Positions 48,701 through 62,700 of a DNA stretch of 64,000 nucleotides are shown here, in pieces. The notes beneath the pieces are model-generated. The model did no database searches. It had not been told where the DNA came from and saw only the letters and a list, made by a program, of their open reading frames with translations. The translations under genes and the position numbers were made by a program. The stretch comes from Apostichopus japonicus (lineage: Eukaryota; Echinodermata; Holothuroidea; Aspidochirotida; Stichopodidae), in contig NC_092575.1 in assembly GCF_037975245.1 (NCBI RefSeq), positions 16,073,310-16,137,309 on the forward strand, read 5' to 3'. Each line of letters begins with the position of its first letter. Position 1 is the stretch's first letter.

Positions 48701-50080
48701 ATCTAAACACACAATTGTTAGACCTGTAATTAAAGAATTGGTTGTCATCAGTCAATGAAGTTATAAAAATCCACTTATCTCTGTCGCCCTTCGCGTCCTC
48801 CCCTTCAACAGTTGCCACCCTTTCTTCCCCCCTGACGCCCCTTTTCTGCCTCTTCAAATCCACCTGTAACTCTAATGCAAGATGATTCCTCCAATATTAG
48901 GGACAAAATCCCAAGTAGACGCAGTCGTAATATCATCATCAATCATAAATATTGTCGGGTTATATGTCTGATCATCTATTGCGTTCTCCCCTTGTAGTTA
49001 ACATTGAGGACCATAAAAATTGATTAGGTTACGGTATATTACATATATATGCCGACAGATATATGGAATTCATATGAGGCATGCCGGCAAGAAAGGTGAG
49101 TGGGGTTGAGGGTGGGGGTGGGGGAGGGGCTGTGGTTGAGAGAGGGGATGGGGTGTTTGGGGTTGGGAAGGTAATGTCATGGGAGATCCTGAATGCTTGT
49201 GTGCAAATGATATTGTAAATTATATGGTTTTTCACAATATTAATATAACTTTGAATTTTCTTGCTCTCCTTCAATCCATTTGGAACAAGATCATCCCAGA
49301 TATTATATATTATGGTTAAGATCTCGTATTACACAAAATTGAAACATTCTGAACTGAACTGAAACCATGGTCGTGTATACATGCACGTACAACTACTGCT
49401 ACTGCTTTATACGTTGCCTCAAAAGTAGGGTATGTAAACTACCCTAACAATGTTGTGACTGGATCTCGTGATATAGTACCCTCAAAGCAAACATTAAATG
49501 CCATATAATGTCAGTAACGTTTCGCGGTATTCCGAACATTTACTGCAGGTGAAATCGGCAACTCATTGACGGTTTCGCACAAAAAGGCACAAGTTTCATT
49601 AGTTAAAAGCCAATAAAAGGGTCCCTGTCACTTTCAAATTTTTTAGAGATTGCACAGATTCAGCGAACTCGGCAAGTTACAAGTTGAACTTGACAACATT
49701 CCATATATAAAGTGCGTGTGTTCGGGGAGACGTAACTCGTGTGTTAAACACGTCATTACTGATATGTTGATATGATAGCCAAAATGACTGAATGTGACCC
49801 AATATGACCTTAGATTAGCCATCCATTTCAATGTGTACTTTATAGAGCAACAGATCAGCCGTTTATCGCAAATCTTCGCGGCTCTTCATAGTCCAGGATT
49901 GAGAATTGTGTTCATATTTCCGTATTTTGTGGCTATAAATACAGTAACGACTTACGTAAGATCGTTGATTTAACGCATGGAGTCGCTTTTATGACATATT
50001 TAGATTAGTGATTTGCCCGTACTCGTATCCTAGAGTTGCCAATGTCAATCATTTCGGTTTCCGCTCTACATCAATACATA
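45796..50080. other. Unique AT-rich DNA with minor simple repeats
   Basis: Poly-C plus (TA)n at about 46049-46075, a GAGGAGGAGGA patch near 47028, poly-G near 47990, and a G/T-rich stretch near 49100-49165. The region 47600-47790 is rich in CAACA. Several frames of 60-120 codons exist on both strands, none with bias or motif. No transposon boundary found. Confidence 0.35.
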
Positions 50081-50085
50081 TTCAT

Positions 50086-50113
50086 ATATATATATATATA
50101 CATATACATATGT

Positions 50114-50146
<33 letters not shown>

Positions 50147-50148
50147 AA
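50086..50148. repeat. (TA)n/(CA)n compound microsatellite
   Basis: TA, ATATAC and ACACACAC blocks followed by TA again. Confidence 0.9.
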
Positions 50149-53100
50149 CTGTTACATTCAGTAGTAGTTCCCTACTGTGTTGTATAGGTGATACTGACCA
50201 GAGCAATGTACCGCAGCCACTCAGGCTATACCGGAATGCATCCCTTACAAGACTCTGGCCATGAAATCCATCACCATCATCATCTTTCAAACCATACTAT
50301 TATCATTTGCCTTTATGGCATTTTAAACTTATGAATCCCGCAGTCAAATGGACATCAACTTAAGACATCTTTAACACAATTATATATATTTAAAAAAAAA
50401 AACACACGAAATAGCAGAAACTAGAAGCACCGTGAAAGCTGCTCGTGAGGATTTGTTCTTAACATGTTTCGAAATTAACTTCCCGTGCTTGACATATACA
50501 CACAGCACGACGTCCCATGGTATTTCAATAAAATTATATCGCTGATGGGAAATTGTGAGACGCTTTGGTTAAGAATTATTTTGATAAGATAAAAGCTCCC
50601 TACTGCAGATGTCTGTTCCAGGGTTTCGTCTTATTATGTTTTCATATCATGTACAAAAACTTAAAAACAATAATACAAAAAAAAAGGGGAAAATAAAAAG
50701 AGGAAAGAAGAAGAATAAGAAGGGGAAAAAATCGTTTGAGAATTTAAGAATTAAAATCGATGGGAACCACTAATAGGCGTCTGTTCTGCGATTGAGAAAC
50801 ATGATAATAAAAGATATGAATAATATGCTCTAATATGGAGAGACAGAGGCAAGCGGATGTCGTAATCTGATCTATCCTACTTGTAATATACGTCATTAGA
50901 ACTCTTATTATAACAGCTATGACCGTTCAGTACCGTCAAATTTATCTACACTTAAAGGACGTCTACGAAAGATTGAAAATATTGAAATGCGTCCCTTGTT
51001 TTGGAACATATATTTGTTCTTTTAAAGAAAAAAAAAGGATAGAAAAGGGGTACAATTATTTCACATTTCATTCAGTGGTGTAAGGGGAACATAATCTAGG
51101 CATATTTGGGGAAATGTCCGTCTAACTGGGCTGCTCCAGCGTTTCCAAAACGGAGGGCGCTGTCGTATCGATCCTAAAGAAACAACATTATGTATTCGTA
51201 AAAGTGGAAATAAATTTCAATGAAAATGTGTACATTTGAAGAAGTGTAATTTTGGTACCATTTTAATATTGACCATTAGTAGGGCGCCCCATCGTTTATA
51301 AAGAGGGGCGCCCCAGCATTTATATGGAGGGGCTGTTATATCGGTCCTAACGCTCGTGATCAAAGCTTTTTACACGTTTCCGAATCAAAGAAATACTATA
51401 ACGTGAAAGCGCTGCACAAGCATGCGAATATGCAGGATTAACTTGTATACAGGAGCACTTGGTAATGGACTATAGTTTTAGTTTAAATTTCACTTGTGCA
51501 TTTGGCCAAAAGACAAAAGTGCTTTAAAAAACACACGTTAAAGGTGCTTGTCTAAAACTTCGCAAATGGGTTTCTGGAGATCACTTTGTATTTATACTAT
51601 AGTGATCTATTATAACTCATTGAACCGTTATAGGTGCTGCAGTCAGAGATTGCACCATGTGAAGTTTCGCGGAACTAGATAGTACTAATATGACAGCACC
51701 ATCCGGTACCATCTGATAACTTTTGGCGGAGGGGCTGGATAGCCTCCTTGTTGAACACTGTTGTATTGTTGTATTAATGATGGATGGAATTTTGACAATT
51801 TTGTATAAAATAAGAGAACTTGAAGCTAACAGTTTTATAAGTGTCAAAGAATTGAACCAGAGAGTTGAACATTGGCAGAAGCATGCTTTAGTTTGCTTCA
51901 TTTGTTACTGACATGCATACTTCCATAGTCCATGGCCTTGTCATGAATGTTTCAGAACGCCATAACTTACCACTGACAGGGTTAATATTGACATATTCCT
52001 GTTTAAGTGAGAATAGGGAGATGGCGTCTTTAATCCACAGTTTGTGTTGAATCACATGAGGTTTTCTTCTGGTTTTTTAATGTATATTTTTTACAACGAA
52101 TAATATGACTAAGTTAGGAAGCATTACAATTTCCGCATGACCAGAAATAATCAATACTATGTGCTTTCCTTTGAATCCGGTACGTGTTAACGTCGGACTT
52201 CTCACAAATATAAATATTTAACAAGAAAGCAAATGTCTAGACTGGCGAGAATTGTACGTGATCCATAAGGCTCGCTAATGAGCAATTTCCGAGAGAGAGT
52301 GTGAGAAAGAGAACGTAGGAGAGTGTCTGTTAATTTGAAAAATTACTTTGGCATTCTCCGATGAAACGAACAATCATTTGACCTTAATTCCACAAGACAA
52401 AGGAAGGAAGTAATGTATAGAGAAAAGAAAATGAGAAATTGAATATTGCAAAATATAAAAAAATTAATAAATAAATAAACAACTTTACACCAAGTCATAA
52501 ATTTATAATTGTCTTTCCCAGGAATCCATTCTGTAAGGTTTTACCTGCCAGTAGTCAGTCAAAATCAATACATATGTATTTTGATATTACCATGTCACGT
52601 GTTTACTCATTAATAGCAAAGAAGAAGTGTACCAGCATTATACCCTGTACGATATACCGTCAATAGTTCGGTGTATATACACAATCAATTCTCGTGGAAT
52701 AGGTGTGATACAAGCATCCACACGGTACTTTTAATACCATACGGTAGTCTTTATTATCACCTATGGTCTATAGAATTGATAGTAAACCACCAATAACGAG
52801 ACGTCTCGAATCGCTGATAAATTATCCAGACGACGGATTCATATAGGCCTTCCTTTTCTATGATTAACCGATTCTTTTGTTTCGCTTTTAATCCTCCGAT
52901 GCTCGTCTCATTAAGCTCAGGTTTCAATTTAATTGTGTGTGTAGGTATGCGTGTATGTGCCTGGGTGTATGTGTGTAAGTGTCTTTTGCAGATACAATGA
53001 CTTGAACGGTACATTCATGATCTCACAACTTTCCGTGTCACAAGTTATTCAAATATGTTTATGTCACCATAGTGATTTTAATGGAAAATTTAAACAACTA

Positions 53101-53749
53101 TAAACACCGAAGAAATATCCCTTTTAGGGGTTCTATCTGTTGTGATAGGCCTACGTGCATAAAACCTTCACGAAACTATGACAAATCACGTTTTCCCGTA
53201 AACACACAATATCAAAAATAATAATATTGTTTGTTTCTCCTTCACCATCGTGATTTAGAACTTAAATGAAAACTGGAAAACATTTCAACTTCTGCCACTG
53301 AAATGCTCGTTGACATGGTTTTCCGTCCGCTAGGTAATCGATTACGAAGCATTTTCGCTATAACTCCGAGCAACTATAGAGTTGCCATACACGAGTCATG
53401 TTGCATGCTGTACAGTTTCTACGTATATATACGTGACTTCGTGATCTGTTTCATAATGCCTGTAGCTGAGTGATTTATGCATAATGAGTATGATGACGCC
53501 ATATATCATACTTCGAAGGCTCATATACGCAACAATCGACCAACTAATAGTATAGGCCTTATTTAGCACACTACTTTATACGCAAGTTCTTTGCATAAGA
53601 TTAAAATATTATAAACCAAACATAAATCATAAAATTGTGTTTATCTTGTTACCCGATAAAGCACATTAATACAATGCAGTCAATGTGGTATTTATATTCC
53701 ACTCTTATGTTTTGAGAAATGACCCTCTTTAAACAGCGTAGGTTCTTCA
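50149..53749. other. Unique AT-rich DNA
   Basis: A purine-rich patch is at about 50675-50730. GGGGCGCCCCA variants occur near 51275 and 51305, and TCG(A/G)TCCTAA occurs near 51168 and 51336. Overlapping frames at 51617-51911 (94 codons minus, 62 codons plus) resemble a decayed protein fragment weakly, but I cannot name a family. A GT-rich stretch lies at 52933-52985. No gene called. Confidence 0.3.
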
Positions 53750-54180
53750 GCTAAAGTGACTGGACTAGTTAGTCTAATATATACAGACCATTAGGTCAGT
53801 TTCTCACATTCAAACTTAAATGTTAAAATATCAGAGTTTCATGGCTTCTAATGACACGTCAAGTTGCAATGCATCACTATTTTGCCAAGGACAAAAGGTT
53901 TTTATTTGCCACCAACTTTGGTGTTATGTAGTGTTTATATGAAGTTAAAGAAAATATTTCGTCTGAATTATTTAAATTTATTAAACTAAAACTGGATTAA
54001 CATTAACATTCAGGTCAGCATTGAGTAGTTGACGTCACAATAAACTCCAGGGATTTAGCCGATTTTAAAGGTGAATATCTGGTCGGAGAGGTATATAGAA
54101 ACTTTACCCTCATTACCATCCTTTAAAAAATAAAAAAAAATTATTTGGCTTAGACATATCAAGTCTAAATATTCTGTCTC
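53750..54180 (+). repeat. Dispersed repeat R1, copy C
   Basis: Aligned through GACTGGACTAGTTAGTCTAA and CAGACCATTAG (also in copy B), CAGGTCAGCATTGAGTAGTT, and TTGGCTTAGACATATCA near the end. More diverged than copies A and B. Confidence 0.5.
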
Positions 54181-56833
54181 AATTTAAACCAGTATTTTTA
54201 TAAGTACCTTTTTTTCTAAATGCCTTGATGTAAAGGAGACCATTGTAAACAAATATACTCGGCGTAAAATAGTGGTTGGTCATTTTCAATCTTAACAAAA
54301 GAACATTTGACCTCTGTCTGTGTTCCCGAAATAGTTAAATTCCTTCTTTGAGAGATTTAACTGTCTGATCTAACAGTCTTCGGTGCTTGTGAATGATGCA
54401 GTACGGTAGATTAGAAGCTTCAACAACTTACTTTTATTTATCAGCATTCTCAAACTCAAAATAATAAATCAAAACTAGGTTTGAATATAGACAATAACAA
54501 AATAAAAATTCAAAGGCAACACTGTTGGTGATTTTTAGCATTCAAGAACAGCTAATCCATATTGCGCAAATAACGAACATCGTTTGTCGGAGGGGAATAA
54601 CCGACGTACATACCTGAATGTAGAATAAATAATACCATAATGTTCCATTCGAGAGAAAAAAAATATATATCTGTTGTTGCTTCCCTTTATTACAAAACTT
54701 ACATCATCATGTTCCATCTCTTGTTAGCGACTCATGCACTAATCTTATTTGTGCAATATGGCCAGAACGAACGCTAGGACGTATTCTTCTTGCCCCGAGA
54801 GGGGTAATTTACAAGCATAAGTACGTAGCCATACATGGTAATAGCAAAATACAGCTTTTACCCGGATTCGTTTACGTGATATTACTATAGAATCATCTTC
54901 TCGCACCTACGATGGAATTCTAGTAAACCTAAAGTTTATGCGTTTGTTTTGAAACATAACGGAATTTTCTTGCCGGTGTACCAAAGAGGTCGAAATGTGA
55001 TGAGTTGTGTGTGTGTGATGGCACATGCAGTGTACCGTGATACGTGTGTTCTCAGTAATCTGATGTGTAGTGGATTTGTTATGCTCACATACAGTGTGGG
55101 TTTGACAATGTGGTATGTTGTGTTGTTCTGTGCTATTCTATGGTATGATGTGATCTGTGTGCAGTACCGATGGTGGTGCGGTGCATAGACTTGTACTATA
55201 CTTTGCACACTCTGCGATAAAGGTATTGCTGATCTATAGATAAAACAAAGTGTTGATGTATATATTGTGGGAAGATATGGGAATTGCCATAGTATAGTTA
55301 CGTAATGTATATGCTGTTTCTGTGTGCGATGTGTACGGTATGTGTTGTGAGCTGTTCGATGGATGATCCTGTTCCACTTGTCCAGTTCGTCTGTGAATAA
55401 TTGTACTGTAAGGTATGCTGTGAAATACGTGCTAGAATGTATACCCTATACCCAACTATAGGTATACCATGCTATACTGTGCTGTGCGCTCTGAAATTCG
55501 ATGTTGCGCTCTGCTGTAGGGAATTATTTGTACAAGTTGCTGTAAGAAGTCTTGGCACGCCGATAAAGGACAGATGTTGAAATGTATGTATTGAAAGATA
55601 AAATAAGTTAGTCAGTGTGCTTTTGCACTGTGAGTTGTATGCCGCCGTTCGATATTCGGTGAACGTACAGGTGCCCGTGCAGGTGTTGTGTTGTATTGTG
55701 TAGACCTACTATGTTATCGTGGTGCTATCGTGTAATGTAACATTGTCACCTCAGATCATGTATGATACCATGTCATGTTATGTCTTTACACATCCCGGTA
55801 CAGCATCACTACCCAAGTAACCTCATTTCTTCATGGATAGCAGTGAAACTAAATTTATTTAAAAAAAAAAACCAATTTGAAATAAGAGGCAAATTATTAT
55901 TCAAAAACGACTTGGGGGAAATTCGCAGTTAAACTTTAAGCTAACGACATTCAGTCACCTTGTTCAACCGCGGTAGTCCTGCTTGCTCCTCTGTAATGCA
56001 TAGTATATAGCTCAGGCAATACTTATTACACTTAACCACTGAGCTGATCCAAATGTCAGATGCGAACTCGAGTAGCGCCGTCAGCCATTCAAGCTGACTC
56101 AAGGACCGCCGTTTTAACCAAAGTATTACTTTGCAAGACGTTTACATTGCCAGGCAAAGGATATGGAGTATCTTTTCGTTTCCCAGACGTTGGACGTGTT
56201 CTCTTCTAACAATTAACATATTCAAGAGAAATGACAGAGAAAGCAATCCTCCGTGCCTGTGAATAGACGGTCAAGTTGCTTATTTTTGCTGCTATGTAGA
56301 CTAAATTGAAACACCTTCAGGTCACGGGCTTGTAGGTCAAAGAAGGAAGAAGCGTAAAAGAAGCGATACGGCTCTTTTATTTTGGAGTAAATTTGTGTCT
56401 AAAAGGTTGCTTCGTTCAATTCTATTTTTTTTAAGTGTCTTTGCTACGTTTGTTGTCGATAGACTGTAAAATTATACTGCAGGGAAACTGGCATTTTGAA
56501 AAGAAACGTAAGTGCAAACTATAAGGGACGACAAGTGTTTATTGATGAAGAAGAGGCATGAGCACAAGTATTGTGTATAGTTACGAGGAGAGAGGATGAG
56601 GGGTGCTAATGGGTGGTGGTTGGGGAAGGGAAGGGAACTATATAGGCATATACCATCAACAGGCTATGTCGTCACGGTCTTATTTACCTATGAATGTCAT
56701 TGTGCTATATATTTCTTGAAATGTGTCCTACCCTCCACAGTATTTATGAAAACAATAGTTCGCGATGGCCACGTAGAAGAGAAACAGCGTGTCTATTGAT
56801 GCCAAACCTAAAACCGTCCCGTTGCACTACTTG
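54181..56833. other. Unique DNA with a GT-rich low-complexity segment
   Basis: From about 54995 to 55720 the + strand is rich in TGTG and GCTGTG motifs, a degenerate low-complexity stretch that gives cysteine/valine-rich frames. The remainder is unique AT-rich DNA. No gene recognised. Confidence 0.35.
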
Positions 56834-58175
56834 CAGGGGCGTATCCAGGGGGGCGCAACAGGCGCGCGCCCCCCCTATTGGCCGTCACCAAAAAAAAAAA
56901 AGTTTAGCAAAAAAAAAAAAAAAAAAATTGATGACGACCTTTATGTGAGATGTCGGTGATCGCTCAACCCCCCCCCCACCCCCTCCCGTATGCTTTATTT
57001 TTTGTTTGCCAAAAAAAGGTTCTGGCGAAGTTCGGCGGCATAATAGTTTTAGAAACATAGATGGTAATTGTGTTTGTATTATCACTATAAACACTAAATG
57101 ACATGCCAGCCATACTAAATTGTGCATTTTGTGTCCATATTTACTGGAAATGTTGCTTATTATTAAGGTCGAAAAATGGATCACATATGGCCATGGGCGG
57201 CGATCCTGGGTGGAGGGGGGATATATCCCCCCATGAAAATGGGTGGAGGGGATGTAATGCACCATATCCCCCCCCCCACCAAATGCCAGGGATAAGAATA
57301 TTTTCATGCCTACATTTATGCATCTTCGTTAATGTACGGCTCTTTTTTAGCTTCATTTCTCGCCTACCATAAACGCAGTGCGATCTTTTCAAATAAAGCG
57401 TCTTTATAAAGCAAAAATAGTTGACTGTAGGCTTCATTGGCCCTATAAGAACAAAATGTATTATTGCGCCCACGGTATTGATATAGTACATATATGCACC
57501 CTCATAGTATTCATATAGGCCCTATAGTAGGCCTACACACGTACATGTTCCCTCGAACAGCTGAGAATCTCATGTAACCAGGGTAATGCTTAATACACGT
57601 TTCACCTGGATGCCCTAGCAATCGGTACCTAGGAATGTAACTATGTGTAATTGTGTATTGCATGTGTATAGGCCTATAATAGCCTGCATGAGGCCATTTT
57701 CTTCATCGAATAATATAACAGAGCTCTCGAACATTCTAACGTTGCGCCTGAAACAAGATTGACAGGGGCAATTTTCCCAAAATAACACCCGAAATTAAAA
57801 AAAAAAAGTATTTTGGATCCTGATTATGAGATATTTCGGACATGACATCCCTATTTTAAAGTTGGGTATATGCCGCTTGGAAACCTCGGGAAGTGCCGTT
57901 TCCGGCCATCTAGAGGGTTTGTTAATCCCAAAATTTTCTTGGACGCTTCGCGCCAACCCATGGTGGCGCTACGCTTACATAGTCAACAAGGTCATATCCC
58001 CCCCCCCCCACTCGGAAGTACGGATCGCTGCCCATGCATATGACACCATTTTGCATTTCAGCCCTTCTTTGAAAGCAAAAATTGTACACCCCTCCCCTTA
58101 GACCCATCCCCCAGGACGGCGATCATTCATGCCTGGCGCCCCCCCCCCTATTGGAAAATCCTGGATACGCCCCTG
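56834..58175. mobile_element. hAT-like element, hosting the third 845-bp copy
   Basis: The ends are CAGGGGCGTATCCAGG and the complement of CAGGGGCGTATCCAGG, an exact 16-bp inverted repeat of a type common in hAT-like elements. Subterminal GCGCGCGCCCCCCCTATTGG on the left is mirrored by GGCGCCCCCCCCCTATTGG on the right. The flanks share CTACT but no clean 8-bp duplication (ACTACTTG and CTACTGAT). It spans 1342 bp; without the nested 845-bp element and its duplication about 490 bp remain, so it is itself non-autonomous. A-rich and C-rich runs fill the left half. Confidence 0.82.
57192..58036 (+). mobile_element. hAT-type element, ~845-bp family, copy 3 (uninterrupted)
   Basis: The terminal repeat CATGGGCGGCGATCC is at the left; the right end has one change (GGATCGCTGCCCATG). 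Flanks CATATGGC (57184-57191) and CATATGAC (58037-58044) match at 7 of 8 positions, an 8-bp target duplication. At 845 bp it is the intact reference for the family and shows the empty sites of the two insertions found in copies 1 and 2. The shared module is at about 57884-57978 on the minus strand. No transposase; frames of 89-116 codons at either end are readings of the G/C-rich ends. Confidence 0.94.
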
Positions 58176-58215
58176 CTACTGATATATAGGATCGGGTTCT
58201 TTTAGACTCTCTTTC

Positions 58216-58218
<3 letters not shown>

Positions 58219-58262
<44 letters not shown>
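58219..58262. repeat. (TA)n microsatellite
   Basis: Pure TA array of about 44 bp just outside the hAT-like element. Confidence 0.95.
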
Positions 58263-58266
<4 letters not shown>

Positions 58267-59691
58267 TAATCATTCTTTGCTTAGATGACGTGGTAGGATT
58301 GTCTGATGACTTAATTTCGATCGGTACACAATCCTATGACCTTTAGCAAAAGAGACCCACTTTTATGAGATAAGTTTCAAATGTCTCGGTATTTTATCAC
58401 ATACGCCAATTACATATAGAAGTGATAATGAAAGCATTAGTTGGTTGAGAGTGAGAATCATCAGTCATTATACGAAACAATAATATAAAAAAACATGACG
58501 GCACGTCAATTATCAAATCCTTCATTATTTTTTTAGGTAAAGATCAAAGCTCTTTTTGCCAGCCCTGAGTTCCATTTCAGCGAATGATGTTTGTACATCG
58601 GCTTTGGAGAGGAATTTACCGGCGGAGGGGAAGGTGGAGGGGTAGATCAATTTACTTTCTTCCAGATTTCAAATACGAATTATACAAAAGTAAGTTAGTA
58701 ATTTTGCTTCCACAACTTGTTAATTATCATTAATTAGCACTTTTTTTATTAACAGAAGAGATATACTTATAATAGTTCAAATACATAATTTCAACGGGAA
58801 ACAATTGTTTAGAAACGCAAACTACCGCTTTAAAGTAGCATGTTTGCGTTTAATCTATACTGCCTTACACAAACTTTTATAAAGTAGTTACAGAAGTTAC
58901 TCCGAATACCAATTCATATCACATTTTGTGTTTTATATGTTTTTTGTTTTGTTTTTACATTTGACAGACGTTGCAGCACAGATGCAGCTAGCTGCTTTAA
59001 GTATAAACTACCCCACTCATTCTCATATACTAACAACATCTATAAACATATAAACAAAGCCCCATCAATACGCCCCGTGGAACCTAATAACAAGGATTAA
59101 CAAGAAATATGCATACTTTGGTTGTCTTTATACATTTTATATTCAGTGTGTAGAACTTGTTGATATATTTTGTCATATATACGTAAAATTCCTATGTTTT
59201 GTTAATCGTGAGATCAGCAACATCTTTAAGGATTGCGACAGTATAGAATTGGTTAAAATTTCACTCTGCTCAGCCAACCAGTTACGGACCCACCATATAG
59301 CTCTATAGCGTGCTAATTGTTCGTGGCATATTATTGAAAATAACAACCCGATCATAAGGCTAAACCAATGATCTTTCTTCTTCAGAACATGATCTTTCTT
59401 CTTCAGAACATGAATGTACATGTGAATCAATGTCCTTGGCAGATAGCAGATAGTTTGTCATTCATGTTCATTCATGAGCATGGAAGCATGGTAGTATTAC
59501 ATTAGACTATCATGGCTGAAGTAGCACAACCATTTCAACGATGACGCTACATACACAAAATCGATTGGTTTTTACTTATTCCCTATAGCTGTTGTGTATA
59601 CACGGTAAATGATGAATCGTCACATTTTTGATGCCTCCATGAGGACGAAGCCTTTCATCTGACCGCCCTATTTGATTGTTTATTTTCCTTT
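58263..59691. other. Unique AT-rich DNA
   Basis: A 17-18 bp direct repeat with ATGATCTTTCTTCTTCAGAAC near 59369 and 59390 is the only local structure. No gene recognised. Confidence 0.4.
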
Positions 59692-59745
59692 TTCTTCTTC
59701 TTCTTCTTCTTCTTCTTCTTCTTCTTCTTCTTCTTCTTCTTCTTC
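59692..59745 (+). repeat. (TTC)n microsatellite
   Basis: About 18 TTC units without interruption; a polypyrimidine tract. Confidence 0.97.
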
Positions 59746-62700
59746 GACCTGTTTCCTTTCAAATAACTCCAATTTATCAATCAAAATAGATAGGATAATT
59801 GTCTATGTTGTGCAACGTTTGGAATTTTATACTGTAAATACTTTGGAATAAAACCAGGGAGCCGAGCCACCCCCACCCCCTACCACCCCGATTGAGAGAC
59901 TATAACAAAAATCTTAGTGTACAGTAAATAAATATAGAACTTGTATATATGTGCGATACAACGAGCAGTAGGAGATTCTCCAACATTGTTTCAAAAGTTG
60001 CAACATATAGCACAATCTATAGCATACTAGCACTCTCCATTGTACCACAATTTCTCAAAGGGCAATTGCCCGCCCCCCCCCCTTAGACCCCTCCCTAGGC
60101 TGAAACAAGTTCTTAGTTCCTCCCATCCTACCCCCCCCCCCACCGACTCCTCAATCCCACCAGTAAAATAATGATAATTGCTTCCATGGATAGAATTTGG
60201 AAATTTTGAAGAAATGCTCATGTCATTTGTTGTAAAAAACGATTATGAATTATACTTATGCATGAATGATTCCATTACACAGAGTTATAAATATGTAAAA
60301 CTAATTTGGGTATATAAAGTTGAATGTCCTCAGAAATACAAGAGAAAGTTCAAAATTCATGACAGACACAGTTAAAACTCATGACAGAATAGATGTGTTT
60401 TCCCTTCTTTCTTTTGAATTGTTAATGAACCACCCCACCCCTCCTTATATGACTCCTAAGTTGATCGAAAACTTTATTATAATGTATATACCTTTCGCGA
60501 CTTACCGTAATTGAACAATCAAAGTTAAGATAAAAAATTGATACATGTCAGTTATTGTCTGATATTTGATAAAGTGCTTCATGAAGATAAACTATACCTT
60601 CATTCTGAAAGGTAGCATCAACCAAGAAAAGAAAAAAGGAAATAAAATTACCAGGAGGCAAACTTGACAAGGAAAAGGTATCATTCCACAGACATCGATT
60701 TGATCGGAGAGGTATATGTAGAGGGGAATATGTCTATTCGCCCTTCTTGAGTTAGGGGGCCTACTAAAGTCAATTTTTGTAATTGACAGCTGCATTTCGG
60801 CACAATAATGTAGCTTTTTGTTTCCCGCGGTCGTATTTTTACAGTGGGACAATTTGATGGCTTAACCTTTCCCACTTTTGCAACAAGCGACGTTCGGTTA
60901 TCGGGGTTTACGCTTCACGCTTATAGCGATGGCGAAAACTTTCCACTATCATCCCACCGGGGGAAACCCCCACCCCCTCCCACCCCGCCCACCCTTCCAA
61001 CATGTGTTGGGCGCAGTATTAATTTAGCATACCCAGGTACACAAATTTCATAACGTTGGACATGCTTCATTGAACCGTATAATCCACCCTGCCCTATGTC
61101 AATATCTTCCATAATAAGTTACTATATATCATAACTCGTTTATTACTGCCCCAATACCCCTCCCCTTTGCATGTTATTAAGATCAAGCTTATAACCGATC
61201 GAGTTTCTTATACCATAGTATAGCTTGCTATCTAATAGGCTCATAATGTCTAAATAGCGCGTTTCATAACAGTGTTATGATGTGCTTCATGATTCACACT
61301 TTCTTGCTTATTTTATCATATTTTACACGTTTAACTTTGTACGAACACCATATCAAACGTGGGCATGCACAATGACACAAGCTATGAAGATTATACGGTA
61401 ATCCAGGTTTTACTGCACCTCTGAGCTTAATATCTTGGAGCTCCTGGTTCCTGTTTTAAGCTGTTTTCTTTTATTGGGGTGGAGGATGGGAGCTGGGCGG
61501 GGAGGGGCAGGCTCTTTTGTTTGTTTTGGAATTATCTGTTATCGCATTTTATTGGTAATATTATTTGTGAGAAATTACAACATTTGTGCTTAGAATGGTT
61601 TCATATAGTGATATAGGTCAGTGTAAAGCAGTTTGTCATTGCATTTATTTCACCAACATCAAACTGGGGTTCCATTCACTACTTTCATTTAACTGGTTCA
61701 AAGGTCCTAAGAAAATTCTTATGCTACGCTTATCTATAGAATACAGTTCGTTTCCATATGTTAATTACTTTACACTCCTTTTCGGTGTAAATCATGTCCA
61801 TATGTCTTATACCTCTGTAAAAGATCAATGAAGCTCAGTGCTAACGGCAGTTCACTGCATGACTCTTAATTTAATCGATAACTTCTATTGGGTAAACGAC
61901 ACATATACAGTGATTTATCGGGGTCGTGTTCCAGGAATTGATAGATACAAGAGTTTCTTCCATTAAATTAACTTCCTTGATTGGTGGTACACCTATATAG
62001 TACAACTGTGGCCGTATATACGGAAATCAAAGTATGCACTACTTTGCTCGTAATCGTCACTTCAAATACGTCCTGAAGTTCCTTCGAAAAAGATTTGTGA
62101 CAATGTTTGCAATGACGTCATGAATCTAGTGTATGGCAGACAGAATATGCAGAGGATGGAAACAGAAAGAGAGAGAAAAAAAACCTGGAGATATTATCAA
62201 GGATTTCAAGATCATTTATCTGCTTGTTGAACCAACTGCGAGTGGTTATATATTTTAGAAAAGGGGAAAATCTTTAAATTTATCAAATAGTTAGTGCTAT
62301 AGTGCTATGTGTAAATTGGATTAGGTATGCATGGAAGGGCATTTTGTGTGTAAAAGGCTATATGTACTCAAGACGTAGGGAAGTGCAGATTTATCATAAT
62401 GATAATAAGTACGGTACAATGTCTTGTTTTACGTTGTTTCATTCCATTGTCTTATTATTGTGTGTGATTATATAGGCCTGTGAATCTATAGTTGTACGCT
62501 GTGTATATGTACGTATAACCAAGTCGAATCCCTGAGATATCAAAACGCGGATACAAATAGCTGCATCGGTCCTAAAAGCGTTTTACATAAAGTCAGTCAT
62601 GATAGATCATGCAGGCACGAAAATCAAACAATTTGATCCACTCTCAACCCTAGTTCTCTTACATATAGATACTGAAGCCGTATGGACATGGCGATGTTAA

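Noticed and set aside
51617-51911. Overlapping frames on both strands with some protein-like look
   Set aside because: Could be a decayed transposon or gene fragment, but no family could be named and codon usage is not biased.
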